Of a stretch of 56,528 bases of DNA, positions 53,773 to 56,528 are shown piece after piece. This DNA comes from Peptostreptococcaceae bacterium (GTDB taxonomy: Bacteria > Bacillota > Clostridia > Peptostreptococcales > Peptostreptococcaceae). The stretch lies in the NCBI GenBank assembly GCA_029983575.1, contig JASBZE010000001.1:1-56528 (forward strand), in the 5' to 3' direction. The notes under the pieces were generated by a model, which was given only the letters and a program-made list of their open reading frames with translations, made no database searches and had not been told where the DNA came from. Positions within the stretch are counted from its first letter, which is position 1. Each line of letters starts with the position of its first letter. The position numbers and the translations under genes are program-made.

Positions 53773-54056
53773 AGATGAACTTACAACTTCTAGCATCAAA
53801 AAAGGGGGTTGGATCTTCTAAAAACGGTAGAGATTCAGTTTCTAAGAGACTTGGTGTTAAGAGATTTGATGGTCAGCTAGTTACTGCTGGAAGTATCATA
53901 GTTAGACAAAGAGGTACAAAAATTCATCCAGGAACTAATGTAGGTAAAGGTGGAGATGACACTTTATTCGCTACAGTTGATGGAAGAGTTAAATTTGAAA
54001 GATTAGATAAGAAAAGAAAGAAAGTTTCTATCTATCCAATAGCTCAAGAGGCTTAG
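53766..54056 (+). CDS. rpmA: 50S ribosomal protein L27 (with Prp-cleaved extension)
   Basis: A 96-residue protein near the peptidyl-transferase centre. The mature part ASKKGVGSSKNGRDS follows a nine-residue extension MLKMNLQLL. In related Bacillota the extension ends in QFF and is removed by Prp; here the two phenylalanines are leucines. GGAGGTGA precedes the ATG by about 6 bases. Confidence 0.97.
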   Translation: MLKMNLQLLASKKGVGSSKNGRDSVSKRLGVKRFDGQLVTAGSIIVRQRGTKIHPGTNVGKGGDDTLFATVDGRVKFERLDKKRKKVSIYPIAQEA

Positions 54057-54062
54057 TATTGA

Positions 54063-54091
54063 GGGAGTGTTATTACACTCCCTTTTGTTTT
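54063..54091 (+). terminator. Terminator after rpmA
   Basis: GGGAGTGT (54063-54070), loop TATT, ACACTCCC (54075-54082), then a T-rich run. It lies 17 bases before obgE, so some readthrough or another promoter must serve obgE. Confidence 0.85.
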
Positions 54092-54107
54092 GAAACGAGG
54101 TGAGAAT

Positions 54108-55388
54108 ATGTTTGTAGATAAAGCCAGAATATATCTAAAAGCTGGAAATGGCGGAGATGGTGCGGTATCTTTTAGAAGAGAAAAATACGTTCCAGCGGGC
54201 GGACCTGATGGAGGTAACGGCGGAAAAGGCGGAAGTGTTATCTTCAAGGTCGACTCAGGTCTTAGAACCCTTATGGATTTTAAATATCAGACTAAATACA
54301 AGGCTGGAAACGGCACAAACGGAAGCAAAAAAAGAAGTTCTGGGTCAGATGGCGAAGATCTTATACTAAAGGTGCCACCTGGAACTATAGTAAGAGATGA
54401 AAAATCAGGTAAGGTAATCGTAGATTTAAAAAACTACGATGAAGAGGCTGTCATCTGTAAAGGTGGATACGGCGGCAAGGGTAACTTTAACTTTGCAACT
54501 GCCACTAGACAGGCACCTGCCTTTGCTAAATCTGGTAAAGAAGGAGAAGAGAGATGGGTCGTACTCGAACTTAAGATGATAGCTGACGTCGGGTTACTCG
54601 GTTTTCCAAATGTAGGGAAATCTACCTTCCTATCAATGGTAACAAAGGCAAAACCCAAAATTGCCAACTACCACTTCACTACCTTGACTCCTAACTTGGG
54701 GGTAGTTCAGACTAGGTATGGCGATAGTTTTGTTATGGCTGATATACCGGGAATAATTGAAGGTGCATCAGAGGGAGCTGGACTAGGCCATGACTTTCTA
54801 AGGCATATAGAGAGAACTAAGGTTTTAGTTCATATTGTTGACATCAGTGGGATAGAGGGAAGAGACCCGATAGACGATTTTAACAAGATAAATGAAGAGC
54901 TAAAAAATTATAATGAAAAGTTGGCAGTTAGAAATCAAGTTGTAGTCGCAAATAAGGCGGATGTACTCTATGATCAAACTGTTTACGAGAAGTTTAAAGA
55001 AGAAATAGAATCTCAAGGTTACAAGGTGTTTAAGATGAGTGCTGCAACTGGAGAAGGCGTAAATGATGTAATAGACTACGTATCGAAAATCTTGGGTGAG
55101 ATAGATGATACAGAGTTGTTTACAGAAGAAGAAATCTTTGATCCGGAAATAGATGTAGAAAAAGAAGAAGGATTAAGCTATGAGATAGATGAAGAGGGTA
55201 AATTCGTAGTGAGCGGAAAGGACCTAAGGAGAATACTTTATTCTGTAAACTTCGACGATATGGAATCACTTCACTTTTTCCAAAGCACCCTAGAAAAAGA
55301 AGGAGTATTTGATAAGCTAAGAGAGATGGGAATAGAAGATGGAGATACCGTAAAAATTTACGACCTTGAATTTGAATTCTATAACTAG
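54108..55388 (+). CDS. obgE: GTPase ObgE/CgtA
   Basis: Ribosome-associated GTPase linked to 50S assembly and the stringent response. The 426-residue protein has the glycine-rich Obg fold (FVDKARIYLKAGNGGDGAVSFRREK), the G domain with GFPNVGKST (about 166-174), DIPGIIEGASEGAGLG and NKAD, and a C-terminal OCT domain. GAGGTGA precedes the ATG at 54108; the start 18 bases earlier is not supported. Confidence 0.97.
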   Translation: MFVDKARIYLKAGNGGDGAVSFRREKYVPAGGPDGGNGGKGGSVIFKVDSGLRTLMDFKYQTKYKAGNGTNGSKKRSSGSDGEDLILKVPPGTIVRDEKSGKVIVDLKNYDEEAVICKGGYGGKGNFNFATATRQAPAFAKSGKEGEERWVVLELKMIADVGLLGFPNVGKSTFLSMVTKAKPKIANYHFTTLTPNLGVVQTRYGDSFVMADIPGIIEGASEGAGLGHDFLRHIERTKVLVHIVDISGIEGRDPIDDFNKINEELKNYNEKLAVRNQVVVANKADVLYDQTVYEKFKEEIESQGYKVFKMSAATGEGVNDVIDYVSKILGEIDDTELFTEEEIFDPEIDVEKEEGLSYEIDEEGKFVVSGKDLRRILYSVNFDDMESLHFFQSTLEKEGVFDKLREMGIEDGDTVKIYDLEFEFYN

Positions 55389-55422
55389 AAGATATAAAAA
55401 ATGTATTAATATGGAGGTAAGT

Positions 55423-55776
55423 ATGCTAAAAGGAAAGCAAAGGGCATATCTTAGATCTCTAGCCAATCCTATAAAACCGATCACACAAATTGGAAAAGAG
55501 GGAGTTAGCAGGGAGTTTTTGGACTCCCTAGACGAGATGCTAACAGCAAGGGAGCTTGTCAAAATAACAATTTTGGAAAACTCTGGGCTTGAGGCAAAAG
55601 AAACTGCAAATTTTATATGTGAGCAGTTGAGATGTGAGTTTGTTCAAGCCATTGGTTCGAAAATAGTAGTGTACAGGAAGAATTTAAAAGAGCCTAAGAT
55701 AGTTTTTCCTGGTCATGAACAGGCAGTGTCTAAGAGAAAAAAAGAGATGTCTAAGAAACTCAGTAAAAAGAGATAA
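55423..55776 (+). CDS. yhbY: YhbY family RNA-binding protein (CRM domain)
   Basis: A 117-residue CRM-domain protein found with pre-50S particles. It has MLKGKQRAYLRSLANPIKPITQIGKEGVS, including the GxxG-type loop, and a basic tail (SKRKKEMSKKLSKKR). GGAGG is 5 bases before the ATG at 55423, so the longer upstream reading overlapping obgE is rejected. Confidence 0.95.
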   Translation: MLKGKQRAYLRSLANPIKPITQIGKEGVSREFLDSLDEMLTARELVKITILENSGLEAKETANFICEQLRCEFVQAIGSKIVVYRKNLKEPKIVFPGHEQAVSKRKKEMSKKLSKKR

Positions 55777-55836
55777 TAAAAAAAATAACAGAAAAAAGGG
55801 AGCAAAAAATCATATTTGGGTCCTTTTAAAAAAATT

Positions 55837-55870
55837 AAGGGGAGTCAGAAAATATAACTTGACACCCCTT
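55837..55870 (-). terminator. Hairpin with minus-strand T-tract
   Basis: AAGGGGAGTCA (55837-55847) pairs with TGACACCCCTT (55860-55870), with one central mismatch. A run of seven Ts follows only on the minus strand. TTTTAATTA-rich sequence upstream (CCTTTTAA, 55822-55829) could pair alternatively with TTAAGGGG (55835-55842). Confidence 0.55.
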
Positions 55871-55986
55871 GATTATTATGTAAAAATTGAATTGAGATAA
55901 ATCAAATTAATATATTTGCTGAACTTTCTGTTACTAGATTTGTTTTTGGAAAATATATCTAAAAATATTTAAATATAAATTTTACT

Positions 55987-56023
55987 AAGGATGTGAGCTT
56001 TTAATAAAGTGACACATCCTTTT
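55987..56023 (+). terminator. Terminator before the last gene
   Basis: AAGGATGTG (55987-55995) and CACATCCTT (56013-56021) form a 9-base stem, with an inner CTTT-TAAT-AAAG hairpin and a short T-run. Otherwise 55777-56112 holds no ORF; it also has a 14-base palindrome ACTTTTTAAAAAGT (56071-56084). Confidence 0.65.
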
Positions 56024-56112
56024 GAAATATTTGGAAAATTGATGTAGACATATTCACTACATTGTGATAAACTTTTTAAAAAGTCAGTATTTTTCTAAAA
56101 GGAGGTATGTAT

Positions 56113-56528
56113 TTGATTGAGAGCATTAATAAACTAAATAGATTTAAGATTGGTTTAGATAAGTCTATGGTCAATCGAAATGAAATATTAAAATACCTCC
56201 AGTTTAGAGGGGACAAAGTGCCCGAGGATATAAGCCAAACGATTGAAGATGGAATAGAAAAGATCATTGATGTATGTGATGTAGTCCACTATATAAAGGC
56301 TTTTGAGATAAGTGATTTTAAGAGGGTAAAAGGAGAAGAAACCTTTGGTTTTGAACTAGAGGGAGAAGATATCTACGAACTTTTGAGTACAAGTGAATAC
56401 ATAGTGTTTTTTGCGGTGACCTTGGGGCTCAAGGTCGATGTTTTTTTAAGGAGAGAACAAGTCGTAAATCTCTCAAACGCAATTATATATGAAAGTATAG
56501 CGTCGACATTGATTGAGTTAGCGGTCGA
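56113..56528 (+). CDS. Methionine synthase B12 activation-domain protein, 5' part (runs off the window)
   Basis: An open frame reaches the window edge without a stop (138 complete codons). It reads (M)IESINKLNRFKIGLD, then LKYLQFRGDKVPEDI and the family-like FFAVTLGLKVDVFLRREQV followed by NAIIYESIASTLIE. This matches the stand-alone relatives of the MetH reactivation domain, which in anaerobes accompany split cobalamin-dependent methionine synthase. TTG at 56113 has GGAGG 7 bases upstream; the ATG at 56107 is too close to that site. Confidence 0.75.
   Translation, partial: MIESINKLNRFKIGLDKSMVNRNEILKYLQFRGDKVPEDISQTIEDGIEKIIDVCDVVHYIKAFEISDFKRVKGEETFGFELEGEDIYELLSTSEYIVFFAVTLGLKVDVFLRREQVVNLSNAIIYESIASTLIELAV

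Noticed and set aside
55366..55422. YhbY starting inside obgE
   Set aside because: The consensus GGAGG and family alignment both favour 55423.
55777..56112. SAM or cobalamin riboswitch before the last gene
   Set aside because: I could not find the conserved cores of either class; only hairpins without those signatures are visible.

Overview
The window is a dense, AT-rich stretch of core bacterial chromosome. Gene content, Shine-Dalgarno sites (AGGAGG type), a tRNA-Ile T-box, Rho-independent terminators with U-tracts, and the sepF-yggT-ylmH-divIVA-ileS and rplU-prp-rpmA-obgE blocks all point to a low-GC anaerobic member of the Bacillota. A non-spore-forming clostridial or tissierellial lineage (Peptoniphilaceae-like) is my inference. 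The Rnf complex fits an anaerobe, and no sporulation genes appear in the places where spore-formers carry them.

Layout. 1-1834 (minus strand): ychF then purC. 2185-6554: an M16 peptidase pair (ymfF/ymfH type), lgt and rsmH, overlapping or abutting. 6721-13712: a stripped-down division and cell-wall cluster, murF-mraY-murD-murG-ftsZ, followed by nrdR. 13820-16803: der-plsY-gpsA. 16981-19992: ppx-ppk (polyphosphate), preceded by a Pho-box-like triple repeat. 20160-22898: a MoxR-type AAA+ ATPase with a von Willebrand A partner. 22941-26382: yggS-sepF-yggT-ylmH-divIVA. 26404-29831: promoter, T-box and ileS of the long type-2 form. 29872-30819: an unrecognised membrane protein. 30950-34116 (minus strand): two drug/metabolite-type transporters and an M24 peptidase. 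34387-35730: a secreted SH3-SH3-NlpC/P60 hydrolase. 35896-41087: rnfCDGEAB. 41360-48847: radC with a leader ORF, mreBCD, an unusually long PBP2 and rodA. 49019-52906: two radical-SAM-type genes and an RNase E/G-family protein. 53003-55776: rplU-prp-rpmA-obgE-yhbY. 56113 to the end: the 5' part of a cobalamin-dependent methionine synthase activation-domain protein.

How the genes fit together. Much of the window builds the cell envelope and septum: lipid II synthesis (murF, mraY, murD, murG), lipoprotein and phospholipid synthesis (lgt, plsY, gpsA), Z-ring components (ftsZ, sepF, divIVA) and the elongation machine (mreBCD, PBP2, RodA). Genes usual in such clusters are absent here: ftsL, pbpB/ftsI, murE, ftsW/spoVE, murB, divIB/ftsQ and ftsA in the first block, and minCD between PBP2 and rodA in the second.

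Most of the unexplained structure is in intergenic DNA. There is an array of 28-nt hairpins after mraY, a 44-bp exact-tandem duplication that copies the end of murG, promoters overlapping the preceding terminator, a radC leader peptide with a duplicated ribosome-binding site, and a set of hairpins before the last gene. I found no CRISPR array, insertion sequence, prophage, rRNA or tRNA gene.
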